A stretch of 64,000 bases of DNA from Thermohalobaculum sp039822785 (GTDB lineage Bacteria > Pseudomonadota > Alphaproteobacteria > Rhodobacterales > Rhodobacteraceae): positions 124,001 through 188,000 of the forward strand of contig JBCBMO010000008.1 in NCBI GenBank assembly GCA_039822785.1. Reading direction: 5' to 3'. The notes below the pieces were generated by a model. That model was not told the origin of the DNA and made no database searches. It saw nothing but the letters and a program-made list of their open reading frames with translations. Shown piece by piece: positions 36,298-45,759 of this stretch. How positions within the stretch are numbered: position 1 is the stretch's first letter; each line of letters starts with the position of its first letter. Made by a program: the position numbers and the translations under genes.

Positions 36298-36728
36298 AGG
36301 GCCGTTCGCTGATGATCGGGCTCTTGGGCTTCACCGCGCTCTTTGCGGGCGGTCTGTACTACGCTCAGTTCTATGCCTTCTACGACGTGCTGTCGGCAGA
36401 CAGCGTGGCCGTCGCCGGACGGGAGATGCCAGTGACCGGCTTCCAGGGGATCGACGCCAGCACCTCGCCGCTCAAGCTGCGCGCCTGTTTCACCCTGGCA
36501 GAGGTGCCGGAGGCCCCCGCCTATCCCCGCGCAGAGCCGCTGGTGGCCCCGGGCTGGTTCGACTGTTTCGATGCCGGCACCCTGACCGCCGACCTCGCCG
36601 CGGGGCGCGCCACGGCCTTCCTCGCCGAGGCGGAGGAGTTCGAGGGCGCCGACCGGGTCATCCTGCGCTACCCTGACGGACGCGCCTTCATGTGGCGCCA
36701 GCTCACCGCGGAATTCGCGGACCAGTAG
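36294..36728 (+). CDS. DUF6446 family membrane-anchored protein
   Basis: A 144-residue protein translated from a GTG that overlaps the glyQ stop (GTGA). It has one N-terminal membrane helix (MIGLLGFTALFAGGLYYAQF) and an exported domain with YDVLSADSVAVAG, QGIDASTSPLKLRACFTL and a cysteine pair (ACFTL; FDCFDAG). I recognise the pattern as DUF6446, found between glyQ and glyS in Rhodobacterales. The function is unknown; overlap with glyQ shows it is co-translated. Confidence 0.8.
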   Translation: MKGRSLMIGLLGFTALFAGGLYYAQFYAFYDVLSADSVAVAGREMPVTGFQGIDASTSPLKLRACFTLAEVPEAPAYPRAEPLVAPGWFDCFDAGTLTADLAAGRATAFLAEAEEFEGADRVILRYPDGRAFMWRQLTAEFADQ

Positions 36729-36740
36729 GGAGCACGCCAT

Positions 36741-37964
36741 ATGGAAGCCACGGTCGACCCCGACACGATCCAGGTCGATGTCTTCATCGCCCTCACCTTC
36801 GGGATCGTCGTCTACTTCCTGGGCGAGCGGTTGACCCGGCGCTTCCCGATCCTGGCGCGCTACAGCATCCCAGAGCCGGTGAGCGGCGGGCTGCTGGCGG
36901 CTCTCCTCGCGCTCGGCGTCGTCTTGGTCACCAACCGAGAGATCGTCTACGACCTTGCCGCCCGCGACGTGCTGCTGATCTACTTCTTTACCACCGTCGG
37001 GCTGAATGCCCGGGTGGCCGACCTGATCCGCGGTGGCCCGCTCTTGGGCATCATGCTGGTGCTCACGGTCGTGTTTATGGTCGTGCAGACCGGCATCGGG
37101 ATGCTGGGCGCCACGCTCTTCGGCTTGCCGAGCCAGGCAGGGGTGATGCTCGGCACGGCAGCACTCATCGGCGGGCATGGGACCGCCATCGCCTGGGGCC
37201 CGACTGTGGCTGAGGAGTACGGCGTGGCGGGCGCGGCGGAACTCGGCATCGCCGCGGCCACCGTTGGGCTCATCCTCGCCAGCTTGCTGGGCGGCCCCAT
37301 CGCCAAGTTGCTGATCGAGCGGCACAAGCTGGCCGCTGTCCCGGAGGAGGTGCGCACCACCATCGACCAGCCCGACGACGATCCGACCGCTGAGCCCATC
37401 ACCCATGTGGGTCTCATGCGCACGATCCTCTGGGTCCATGTTGCGATCGCCATCGGCTTTCCCCTGCACGAGGCCATCGCCGCCGCCGGTGTCATGCTGC
37501 CGCTCTTCGTGCCCTGTCTGCTGGTCGGGATCGTCCTGTCCAACACCGTGCCCGCCCTGCTGCCGCGTCTGCGCTGGCCCGCGGGCACGCCCTCAATGGC
37601 GCTGGTGCAGGACTTCAGCCTCTCGGTCTTTCTGTCGATGTCGCTGATGAGCATGGAGCTCTGGACGCTGGCCGCCAGCGCCGGGGTGCTGGTGGTCACC
37701 ATGGTGCTGCAGGCGGTGGCGGCGACGGCCTTCATCCTGTTCGTCGTGTTCTGGGCCATGGGGCGCAACTACTTCGCCGCGGTGCTCTCGGCGGGCTTCG
37801 CCGGCTTCGCCCTCGGCGCCACGCCCACCGCCATCGCGAACATGACCGCCGTGACCACGCGCTATGGCCCCGCGCCGCTCGCCTTCATCGTGTTGCCGCT
37901 GGTCTCGGCCTTCTTCGTCGACCTCATGAACGCGGTACTGATCCAGACCGCCCTCAGCCTCTGA
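36741..37964 (+). CDS. gltS: Sodium/glutamate symporter (GltS family)
   Basis: The 407-residue integral membrane protein has about ten helices and GltS family motifs: YSIPEPVSGGLLAAL, FFTTVGLNARVADLIRGG, TAALIGGHGTAIAWGP in the first reentrant half and SLMSMELW plus ALGATPTAIANMTAVTTRYGPAPLAFIVLPLVSAFFVDLMNA in the second. It imports L-glutamate with sodium. It lies between the DUF6446 gene and glyS with short spacers, and so probably rides on the gly transcript. Confidence 0.93.
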   Translation: MEATVDPDTIQVDVFIALTFGIVVYFLGERLTRRFPILARYSIPEPVSGGLLAALLALGVVLVTNREIVYDLAARDVLLIYFFTTVGLNARVADLIRGGPLLGIMLVLTVVFMVVQTGIGMLGATLFGLPSQAGVMLGTAALIGGHGTAIAWGPTVAEEYGVAGAAELGIAAATVGLILASLLGGPIAKLLIERHKLAAVPEEVRTTIDQPDDDPTAEPITHVGLMRTILWVHVAIAIGFPLHEAIAAAGVMLPLFVPCLLVGIVLSNTVPALLPRLRWPAGTPSMALVQDFSLSVFLSMSLMSMELWTLAASAGVLVVTMVLQAVAATAFILFVVFWAMGRNYFAAVLSAGFAGFALGATPTAIANMTAVTTRYGPAPLAFIVLPLVSAFFVDLMNAVLIQTALSL

Positions 37965-37977
37965 AAGAAGCTCTCCC

Positions 37978-40209
37978 GTGCCCGACCTGTTGCTCGAACT
38001 CTTCTCCGAGGAGATCCCCGCCCGTATGCAGGCCCGCGCCGCGGCGGATCTCAAGAAGCTGGTGACCGGTCATCTGGTGGAGGCCGGGCTGACCTATAGT
38101 GCCGCTCAAGCCTTTGCCGGCCCGCGCCGCCTGACACTCGCACTCACCGACCTGCCGGACGCGACCCGCGCGGTGCGGGAGGAGCGGAAGGGCCCCCGCG
38201 CCGATGCCCCGGACAAGGCGATCGAGGGCTTCCTGCGCTCCACCGGCCTCACCCGCGACCAGCTCGAGACCCGGGCCGACAAGAAGGGCGACGTGCTGTT
38301 CGCCGTCATCGAACGCCCCGGGCGCGAGGCGGCCGCCGTGGTGGCGGAGGCGGTGGAGCATGCCGTCCGCACCTTCCCCTGGCCCAAGTCCATGCGCTGG
38401 GGTGAGGGCTCGCTGCGCTGGGTCCGCCCGCTGCGCCGTATCCTCTGCCTGTTGCACGACGAGGCGGGGGCCACGGTCGTGCCCTTCGACATCGACGGCA
38501 TCGCGGCGGGCGATGTGACGGAGGGGCACCGGGTCCATGCCCTCGGCGAGGTCCGGGTGACCTCCTTCGAGGACTACGCCGCCAAGCTCGCTGCGGCCCA
38601 TGTGGTGCTGGACCCCGAGGAGCGCGCCGACAAGATCCGCCATGACGCGACCCAGGCCGCCTTCGCGCTCGGCATGGAACTGGTGGAGGACGAGGGGCTG
38701 ATGCGGGAGGTCGCCGGCCTCGCCGAATGGCCCGTCGTCCTGGTCGGCGATATCGCGCCGGAGTTCCTCGATCTGCCGCCGGAGGTCCTCCAGACCTCCA
38801 TGCGCGAACACCAGAAATTCTTCTCGCTCCGCAACCCCGCCACGGGGCGCATCGAAAAGTTCGTGACCGTCGCGAACCTGGAGGCGCCGGATGGCGGCGC
38901 AGCAATCCTCAGCGGCAACCAGCGCGTGCTGGCGGCCCGCCTGGCCGACGCGAAGTTCTTCTGGGAGAACGATCTGAGGACCATCGAGCGGGTGGGCATG
39001 AAGGGCCTCGCCGCCCCGCTCTCGAACGTCGTGTTCCACGAGAAACTGGGCACCCAGGCCGACCGCGTCGCCCGGATCGAGGCGCTGGCCCGGGAGATCG
39101 CCCCCGCCGTCGGCGCCAAGCCCGACCTGGCCGGGGAGGCCGCCTCCATCGCCAAGGGCGACCTCGCCTCGGAGATGGTCTTCGAGTTCCCCGAGCTGCA
39201 GGGCGTCATGGGTCGCTACTATGCTGCCGCCGCAGGGCACGACGATGGGGTGCCGGAGGCCTGCGAGATCCACTACCGCCCCCTCGGCCCCACCGACGCG
39301 GTGCCGACCGACCCGGTGGCGGTGGCGGTGGCGCTAGCCGACAAGATCGACATGCTGACGGGCTTTTGGGCGATCGACGAAAAACCCACCGGCAGCCGCG
39401 ATCCCTTCGCCCTCCGCCGCGCCGCCCTGGGCGTCATCCGCATCCTGATCGAGAACGACATTCGCCACCCGATCTTCACGGCGGGGATGAACGCCTTCAA
39501 CCGGCACATCGCCGAGATCCGCCGCCACGATCGGAAGCTCCTGCTGTCGGAGACCGACCTCGCAGCCGCCTTGGGCGATTTGGACACCGACATGGTGGCG
39601 GAGGGCACGGCTCTGCTCGCGGAGCGTCAAGGGCAGCTGGAGGCAGAGGAGCAGTCAGCGGCCGGTCATTCGCTGGTCGCGATCTCAAGTCTCGGCCGGT
39701 TCATCGATGATCGCCTCAAGGTGCTCCTGCGCGACCGGGGCATTCGGCACGATGTCATCGATGCCGTGGCTGGTCTTTTACATCGGGATGTCGTCGCGGT
39801 CAGGGTGCGCAAGGCCGAAGCGCTCCAGAGCTTCTTGAACAGCGAGGACGGCGCGAACCTTCTCGCCGCCTATCGACGGGCGGCCAATATTGTTGCCAAG
39901 GAAGTCGAGAAGGACGGCGGGGACTATACCGCGGCCCCGGATCCGGTGCGCGCCGTCGAAGCGGCGGAGAGGGCGCTCTTCGAGGCGCTTGGCACGCTGG
40001 AGCCTGACGTTGCTGAGGCGCTGGAGGCCGAGGACTTCACGGCTGCCATGGCGGCGATGGCGCGCCTGCGCGGGCCCGTCGACGCCTTCTTCGACGATGT
40101 CACGGTGAATGCCGAGGACCCCGCGCTGAGGGTAAACCGCCTGCGTCTGTTGTCGCGCCTCACCGCCCTCATGGCCCAAGTCGCCGTCTGGGACGCCATC
40201 GAGGGCTGA
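37978..40209 (+). CDS. glyS: Glycyl-tRNA synthetase beta subunit
   Basis: The 743-residue product starts at a GTG with the family opening PDLLLELFSEEIPARMQARAAADLKKLV, and contains EHQKFFSLRNP, NAEDPALRVNRLRLL (the anticodon-binding C-terminal DALR region) and DPFALRRAALGVIRI. It forms the tetramer with GlyQ and carries the tRNA-binding function. A GAAAGAAG site precedes it after gltS. Confidence 0.96.
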   Translation: MPDLLLELFSEEIPARMQARAAADLKKLVTGHLVEAGLTYSAAQAFAGPRRLTLALTDLPDATRAVREERKGPRADAPDKAIEGFLRSTGLTRDQLETRADKKGDVLFAVIERPGREAAAVVAEAVEHAVRTFPWPKSMRWGEGSLRWVRPLRRILCLLHDEAGATVVPFDIDGIAAGDVTEGHRVHALGEVRVTSFEDYAAKLAAAHVVLDPEERADKIRHDATQAAFALGMELVEDEGLMREVAGLAEWPVVLVGDIAPEFLDLPPEVLQTSMREHQKFFSLRNPATGRIEKFVTVANLEAPDGGAAILSGNQRVLAARLADAKFFWENDLRTIERVGMKGLAAPLSNVVFHEKLGTQADRVARIEALAREIAPAVGAKPDLAGEAASIAKGDLASEMVFEFPELQGVMGRYYAAAAGHDDGVPEACEIHYRPLGPTDAVPTDPVAVAVALADKIDMLTGFWAIDEKPTGSRDPFALRRAALGVIRILIENDIRHPIFTAGMNAFNRHIAEIRRHDRKLLLSETDLAAALGDLDTDMVAEGTALLAERQGQLEAEEQSAAGHSLVAISSLGRFIDDRLKVLLRDRGIRHDVIDAVAGLLHRDVVAVRVRKAEALQSFLNSEDGANLLAAYRRAANIVAKEVEKDGGDYTAAPDPVRAVEAAERALFEALGTLEPDVAEALEAEDFTAAMAAMARLRGPVDAFFDDVTVNAEDPALRVNRLRLLSRLTALMAQVAVWDAIEG

Positions 40210-40386
40210 GCTCAACCTGAACCCGTCCGCCCAACTCGATCCTCTCCGCCCCGCCGGGGCGAGGGGACGCCCCCGAGATCCAGACTGTCCACAGGGCAAC
40301 ACCGATGCGCGCCGGCCACGCCGCTGCCCGTCCCGCGACGGGGCGCCGCTTGTGCGCCTGCGAGAGGCGCGCGTATCACGGAAACG

Positions 40387-43128
40387 ATGGACGAGAAGGT
40401 GGGCATACGGCCGAAGTGCGGTACCCTCGGGTGGATTGGGGTCGAGGATGCCGCAACGCGCGTCCGCCCCGATGCCTTGCCGCTGGACCCCGCCCGTTTC
40501 GGTCACAAGGCCGCCTGGCTCGCCGCCGCCGCCGCCATCGGCTTGCCGGTCCCACAAGGCTTCGCGCTCGACGGGGCGACCGCCGCCGACCCCCAGGCGG
40601 CGGCCGAGGCCATCACGGACGGCCTCGCGCAGCTCGAGGCGGCGACGGGCCTACGCCTCGGCGACCCCGACCGGCCGCTTTTGCTGGCCCTGCGCCCCTC
40701 CGCCCCCGCCGGGATCGCGGGCGCGGGCAGCGGGGCCGGCAGCGGCGGCACCTTGGCGCCTGCGATCCTGAACCTCGGCACCGGCCCGGCGGTGCGCGAG
40801 GGCCTTGCCAGCACCCTCGGCCCGCGCATCGCCGCCGATCTCGACCGCCGGCTCGCTGAGGGCTGGGGTGCCACGGTCGCGGGCCTCGACGGCGAAGAAT
40901 TCGAGTTCGCCCTGCACGACGCCATGCGCGACGCGGGCGCCGAGAGCGAGGAGGCGCTCGACGCCCCCGCCCTCGATGCCCTTGCCGACGCCTGCCGCGC
41001 CATGGCGTCGGAGGCCGGCCATCCGCTGCCCGATGACCCGAAAGCGCAGCTTCTCCAGGGCCTCGCCGGGCTGCAGCGCGCCTGGGTCGGCCCCCGCGCC
41101 CGCACCCGCCGCCTGGCCCGCGGCGGGGAGGCGGAGGCGCCCTTGCCCGTGATCGTCCAGGCGATGGCACTGGGTCTCGGCACCGACGCCGGCGCCGGGA
41201 TCGCCAGTCTGCGCGACGAAGAGACGGGCGCGCCGCGTCTGACCGGGCGCTTCCTGCCTCAGGCCCAGGGCGAGGAGGCGCTCATGGGCCTGCGTCCGCC
41301 GGTGCTGATCACCGTCTCCGAACGCCTTGACCTCGGCCAGCGCGAACCCGCGCTCGAGGAACGCCACCCCGAGGCCGTCACGGCCCTGGCGGAGGCCGGG
41401 CGGCGCCTGGAGCGGGCCCTTGGCGAGGCCTTCTCGCTCGATTTCACGCTGGAGAACGGCGTGCTTGCGATCACCGAGCTGCGCCTTGCCCGCCGTTCTG
41501 CACGGGGTGCGGTGCGCATCGCGGTCGATCTTGCCGACCAGGGTGCGATCTCGCGGGAGGTCGCGCTGCTGCGCGTCGACCCCCAGGCGCTGGAGGCGCA
41601 TCTGCACCCCACGCTCGACCCCGCCGCGCCGCGCGATCTGATCGGCAAAGGGCTGCCGGCGTCGCCCGGCGGCGCCTCGGGCAAGCTCGTGTTCACGCCT
41701 GAGGCGGCGGAGGCGGCCGCGGCTGCCGGCGATAAGGCGATCCTGGCCCTGACCGAGACGAGCCCCGAGGACATCCGCGGCATGCACGCCGCCCGCGCCG
41801 TGCTGACGGTGCGCGGCGGGATGACCAGCCATGCGGCGGTCGTTGCCCGCGGCCTTGGCAAGCCCTGTGTCGTCGGCGCGCGGACCCTGCGCCTCGATCG
41901 TCGCGCGCCCGGCTTGCTCACAACCGACGGCCGGCGCTTTGCCGAGGGGGACGTGGTCACCGTCGACGGCGGTGCGGGCGAGGTGCTGGCCGGGCGCATT
42001 CGCACCCGTCCGCCGGAGCTGACCGGCGCCTTTGCGCGGCTCATGCAATGGGCCGACGAGACCCGGCGCATGGGCGTGCGCGCCAATGCCGACACCAAGC
42101 AGGACGCCCGCGTGGCCTCGGGCTTCGAAGCGGCGGGCATCGGCCTTTGCCGCACCGAGCACATGTTCTTCCCCCAGGGCCGCATCGCCGCCATGCGCCG
42201 CATGATCCTGGCCAATGCCGAGGCCGACCGGCGCGACGCGCTTGCGGAGCTTGAGCCGATGCAACGGGACGATTTCACCGCGCTCTTCGTCGCCATGGCG
42301 GGACAGCCGGTGGTCATCCGCCTGCTCGACCCGCCTTTGCACGAGTTCCTGCCCCACAACGCCCACGACATCGCGGAGATGGGGCGCGCCCTCGGCCTGC
42401 CGGAGGAGGAGGTGCTGACGCGCGCCAAGGAACTGGCGGAGTTCAATCCCATGCTCGGCAAGCGCGGCTGCCGGGTCGGCATCGCCTATCCTGAGATCTA
42501 TGAGATGCAGGCCCGCGCGATCCTGGAGGGGGCGATTGCCGCCGGGGCCGAGACCGGGGCGCCTGTGGTGCCGGAAATCATGATCCCCCTGGTCTCCGCG
42601 GTGCGGGAGTTCGAGCTTGTGCGCCGCCGGATCGATGATGTGGCCGAGGCCCTGCGAGCGACCCATGAGACCATGGTCGACTACCGCGTCGGGGTGATGC
42701 TGGAGACGCCGCGCGCCTGTCTGCGTGCCGGTGACATCGCGGCGATCGCGGATTTCATCAGCTTCGGCACCAATGATCTTACCCAGATGACCTATGGCCT
42801 TAGCCGCGACGATGCGGGGCGCTTCATGCCGGATTACGTCGCGCAGGGGATCTATTCGCATGATCCCTTCCACAGCCTGGATTTCGACGGGGTGGGGGAG
42901 ATGATGCAGATCGCGGCCGAGCGGGCCCGGGCGCGCAAGCCCGGGATCTCGATCGGTCTCTGCGGTGAGCAGGGCGCCGACGGCCGGTCTGTCGCCTTCT
43001 GCGAGGCGGCGGGCTTTGACTATGTCTCCTGCTCGCCCTATCGGGTGCCGATCGCGCGCCTGGCTGCCGCGCAGGCCAGCCTTCGCGCGGCCCGCGGCGC
43101 GGAGCCCGGGGCGCCTGAGCACGGCTGA
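40387..43128 (+). CDS. Pyruvate phosphate dikinase-like protein with a degenerate ATP site
   Basis: The 913-residue protein has the PPDK order: N-terminal ATP-grasp-like domain, a swivelling phosphohistidine domain (VRGGMTSHAAVVARGLGKPC, His482) and a C-terminal PEP/pyruvate barrel (FGTNDLTQMTYGLSRDD; catalytic Cys859 in GLCGEQG). The last two domains look intact. The N-terminal domain is altered: the canonical SGARxSMPGMMDT loop is replaced by a Gly/Ala/Pro-rich stretch, and residues matching Asp321, Glu323 and Gln335 of Clostridium symbiosum PPDK are Ser350, Asp352 and Glu364; Lys in FGHKAAW and Arg366 remain. PEP/pyruvate chemistry is expected, but ATP use is doubtful. PPDK after glyS is typical of Rhodobacterales. 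Confidence 0.88.
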   Translation: MDEKVGIRPKCGTLGWIGVEDAATRVRPDALPLDPARFGHKAAWLAAAAAIGLPVPQGFALDGATAADPQAAAEAITDGLAQLEAATGLRLGDPDRPLLLALRPSAPAGIAGAGSGAGSGGTLAPAILNLGTGPAVREGLASTLGPRIAADLDRRLAEGWGATVAGLDGEEFEFALHDAMRDAGAESEEALDAPALDALADACRAMASEAGHPLPDDPKAQLLQGLAGLQRAWVGPRARTRRLARGGEAEAPLPVIVQAMALGLGTDAGAGIASLRDEETGAPRLTGRFLPQAQGEEALMGLRPPVLITVSERLDLGQREPALEERHPEAVTALAEAGRRLERALGEAFSLDFTLENGVLAITELRLARRSARGAVRIAVDLADQGAISREVALLRVDPQALEAHLHPTLDPAAPRDLIGKGLPASPGGASGKLVFTPEAAEAAAAAGDKAILALTETSPEDIRGMHAARAVLTVRGGMTSHAAVVARGLGKPCVVGARTLRLDRRAPGLLTTDGRRFAEGDVVTVDGGAGEVLAGRIRTRPPELTGAFARLMQWADETRRMGVRANADTKQDARVASGFEAAGIGLCRTEHMFFPQGRIAAMRRMILANAEADRRDALAELEPMQRDDFTALFVAMAGQPVVIRLLDPPLHEFLPHNAHDIAEMGRALGLPEEEVLTRAKELAEFNPMLGKRGCRVGIAYPEIYEMQARAILEGAIAAGAETGAPVVPEIMIPLVSAVREFELVRRRIDDVAEALRATHETMVDYRVGVMLETPRACLRAGDIAAIADFISFGTNDLTQMTYGLSRDDAGRFMPDYVAQGIYSHDPFHSLDFDGVGEMMQIAAERARARKPGISIGLCGEQGADGRSVAFCEAAGFDYVSCSPYRVPIARLAAAQASLRAARGAEPGAPEHG

Positions 43129-43152
43129 GACCAGGGGCGAGGGGCACCCGCC

Positions 43153-44130
43153 ATGGCGGATACGACCGACCAGATGCGCGAGGCGGCGCTGCCGGCGCCG
43201 CTCGCCACCGCAGCGGCGTCAAAGGCCGCGCTCGCCCGACTGCTTGCCAAGATCGAGGCGGAGGCACAGCAGCCGGAGACCGCCGCCCTGCTCGATGAAG
43301 CACTGCACCACCAGCGGGCGCATGTGCTGGGCGTGACCGGCCCGCCGGGGGTTGGCAAATCCACGCTGACCGACGCCCTGATCCGCGCCTACCGCGCCCG
43401 CGGCCTCAGCGTAGGGGTCATCGCCATTGATCCGTCGTCGCGCCGCTCCGGCGGGGCGCTCTTGGGGGACCGCACGCGCATGGCCCGCGACCCTGCCGAC
43501 ACGGGCGTCTTCGTGCGCTCCATGGCGGCGCGGGACCGGCTGGGCGGGATCGCGGAGCTTACCTTCCCGGCTGTCGTCGTCATGGGCGCCATCATGGACC
43601 GGCTCATCGTAGAGACCGTGGGTGTCGGGCAGTCCGAGACCGAGATCCGCGCCACCGCCGATACGGTGCTGTTCTGCGCCCAGCCCGGCGCCGGCGATAC
43701 GCTGCAGGCCATGAAGGCCGGCGTGCTCGAGATCCCCGATATCGTGGCGGTGACCAAGGCCGACCTCGGCGGTCTCGCGCGCCAGACCGTCGCCGATCTC
43801 AAGAGCGCCTTCGCGCTGCTGGAGGGGCATGCGGGGCAGCAAGTCGCCGTGCTCAGCCTTTCGGCGCAGGATGGGGCGGGGATCGGCGATCTGGTCGAGC
43901 GGCTGGAAGGACGCGCGGGCGCTCCGACGCCGGCCGCCCTCGCCGCGGCACGGACACGGCAAGCCCGCGATTGGGTCGCCCTGTCGCTGTCGGCCGCCTT
44001 CGGCCGCTACGGGCTGGCAGCCTTCCAGGCCGACTCACCTGCGGGCGCCGACGGTGCCGCGCCGTTCGCCAAGGGCTCTGCCTTCGCTGAACGGCTCAAA
44101 TCCATTTTGCTGCAGCGCAACATCGGCTAA
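43153..44130 (+). CDS. meaB: MeaB/ArgK-type GTPase, methylmalonyl-CoA mutase chaperone
   Basis: The 325-residue G protein has Walker A GPPGVGKSTLTDALI, the switch region AIDPSSRRSGGALLGDRTRM, IVETVGVGQSETEI and VTKADLG for guanine recognition. MeaB protects and reloads the B12-dependent mutase. The mutase genes are not in the window. The B12 importer at 5.4 kb is consistent with a B12-using cell but is not linked. It lies 25 bases after the PPDK-like gene. Confidence 0.92.
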   Translation: MADTTDQMREAALPAPLATAAASKAALARLLAKIEAEAQQPETAALLDEALHHQRAHVLGVTGPPGVGKSTLTDALIRAYRARGLSVGVIAIDPSSRRSGGALLGDRTRMARDPADTGVFVRSMAARDRLGGIAELTFPAVVVMGAIMDRLIVETVGVGQSETEIRATADTVLFCAQPGAGDTLQAMKAGVLEIPDIVAVTKADLGGLARQTVADLKSAFALLEGHAGQQVAVLSLSAQDGAGIGDLVERLEGRAGAPTPAALAAARTRQARDWVALSLSAAFGRYGLAAFQADSPAGADGAAPFAKGSAFAERLKSILLQRNIG

Positions 44131-44352
44131 TCGGTCGCAGGGTTATCAAAGCCCTTTCGTCGCAACGTCTTCGCCTCTGTCCCGCCGCGGAACAGGCGTG
44201 ATGGTGCTGTGCCACACTGTGGCTCGACGGCGCCATTCCTTGACAGGTTGCCCGAATATGACAGATGCAGCGCCCCTGTTTCGACAGAAGCGCCGCCGAC
44301 ATCACGCGATCAGACAACGTGTGGTGTCGTGTGATGGTGCGGAGGTATGTAC

Positions 44353-45183
44353 ATGGTCACTTCGAAGCTTGGTGTTCTTTCGCGCGGTATCGCGGCTGCT
44401 GCGACGGCCGTGGCGCTCTGTGCAGCGCCCGCGTGGGCGGATCGTTCCGCCGCACCGATCCACTCGGCCAAGGCGATCGTCGCCGAAGCGGCGCCGGACG
44501 GCAGTCTGTTGCGCCTGCTGGAGGATGAGCGGGATCGCATGACGACGATCCTCTCGGTCGCGACCCGGCTGCAACTCGACGCCGAGGCGGCTGCAGAGGG
44601 TCCGGCGCTCAAGGCGGCTCGTCTGGCGCTCATCGCGGCCCAGAACGCCGAGATGCAGGACGCTCAGGCGATGCTGGGCGAGATCGAGTCCGACACCATT
44701 ACCGAACTGCTGATCGCTGATCCCGGCCGCATCACGCTGCCGGCGGCCATCGACCGGGTCGTCGTGGGCGAGAAGCACCAGCAGTGGTACTGCCTGGCCG
44801 AGGGTCTCTACTTCGAGGCGCGCGGCGAGAGCGTTATGGGCCAGTTCGCCGTCGCCGAGGTCATTCTCAACCGCGTCGATAGCGGCCGCTACCCCGACAC
44901 GGTCTGCGCGGTGCTGAACCAGGGGGCGGAGAAACTGAACGCCTGCCAGTTCAGCTACAACTGCGACGGCCACGCCGAGGAGATCCACGAGCCCAAGGCC
45001 TGGGATCGCGTGGGCAAGGTCGCCTGGCTGATGCTGGAGGGGCGGCCGCGCAGCCTGACCGGCAATGCCACCCACTATCATGCCACGCACGTCAGCCCCC
45101 GCTGGTCGAAGAAGCTGAAGCAGACCGCGCGGATCGGCGACCACGTCTTCTATCGCTACCGCACCCAGGTCAGCCAGCGCTGA
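44353..45183 (+). CDS. SleB-type cell wall hydrolase
   Basis: The 276-residue protein has a signal peptide ending near PAWADRS, a helical, coiled-coil-like stretch in the middle, and a C-terminal hydrolase_2 domain with QQWYCLAEGLYFEARGES (the catalytic Glu is in FEARGE), FAVAEVILNRVDSGRYPDTVCAVLNQG and ATHYHATHVSPRWSKKL. It should cut peptidoglycan glycan strands in the periplasm. GGAGG at 44341-44345 decides for the ATG at 44353 rather than 44347. Confidence 0.9.
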   Translation: MVTSKLGVLSRGIAAAATAVALCAAPAWADRSAAPIHSAKAIVAEAAPDGSLLRLLEDERDRMTTILSVATRLQLDAEAAAEGPALKAARLALIAAQNAEMQDAQAMLGEIESDTITELLIADPGRITLPAAIDRVVVGEKHQQWYCLAEGLYFEARGESVMGQFAVAEVILNRVDSGRYPDTVCAVLNQGAEKLNACQFSYNCDGHAEEIHEPKAWDRVGKVAWLMLEGRPRSLTGNATHYHATHVSPRWSKKLKQTARIGDHVFYRYRTQVSQR

Positions 45184-45303
45184 GCCGGGCCAAGCTCGGC
45201 CCTTGCTGAGGGCCGGGAATTCCCCCATGAAGATTCTGTGGCGCGGATGGTCGCGCCGCGGGATCGTCTCAGGTGCGATCGTTTCAGCTGGGGGACGGAG
45301 CTG

Positions 45304-45759
45304 ATGGACCCTGCATCCAAGGCCGCGCCGATTGCCACCCCTGAGGTGGAAGAGCGGGACACCATCTTCCTCGCCGACTACGTGCGCCCGCTCGAGATCG
45401 GCGTCTTCGCCAGCGAGTACGGTGTCGAGCAGCGGGTCGCCTTTGACGTGGTGATCGAGGTGGCGCGCAGCCCGGCGCTGCGTGACGACCGTGTCGAGCA
45501 TGTGATCAGCTACGACGAAATCGTGCAGGCGATCGAGACCCTGGCGACCGGGCCGCGGATCCAGCTGCTGGAGACCTTTGCCGAGCGGCTGGCCGAGCTG
45601 TTGCTGACCGACCCGCGCGCGCGTCGGGTGCATATGCGCATCGCCAAACTCGATCTGCTGAAGAACGGCGGGCGCCTCGGCATCGAGATCACCCGCAGCC
45701 GCCACCCCGAAGCGAACGAACGCGTCTGGGCCCTCAGCCCGGAACTGCGCGGGGGCTAA
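45304..45759 (+). CDS. folB: Dihydroneopterin aldolase (FolB family)
   Basis: A 151-residue protein with DTIFLADYVRPLEIGVFASEYGVEQRVAFDVVIEV, then ISYDEIVQAIETLA, QLLETFAERLAELLL and a LDLLKNGGRLGIEITRSR ending, the tunnelling fold of FolB. It catalyses a folate-pathway step from dihydroneopterin. The ATG at 45304 has GGAG spaced four bases upstream; the longer frame from 45238 has no site. Its stop overlaps the glnE stop (CTAA shared) in a tail-to-tail arrangement. Confidence 0.88.
   Translation: MDPASKAAPIATPEVEERDTIFLADYVRPLEIGVFASEYGVEQRVAFDVVIEVARSPALRDDRVEHVISYDEIVQAIETLATGPRIQLLETFAERLAELLLTDPRARRVHMRIAKLDLLKNGGRLGIEITRSRHPEANERVWALSPELRGG

Noticed and set aside
45238..45303. N-terminal extension of the dihydroneopterin aldolase
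   Set aside because: No ribosome site and no homology; the ATG at 45304 has GGAG just upstream.
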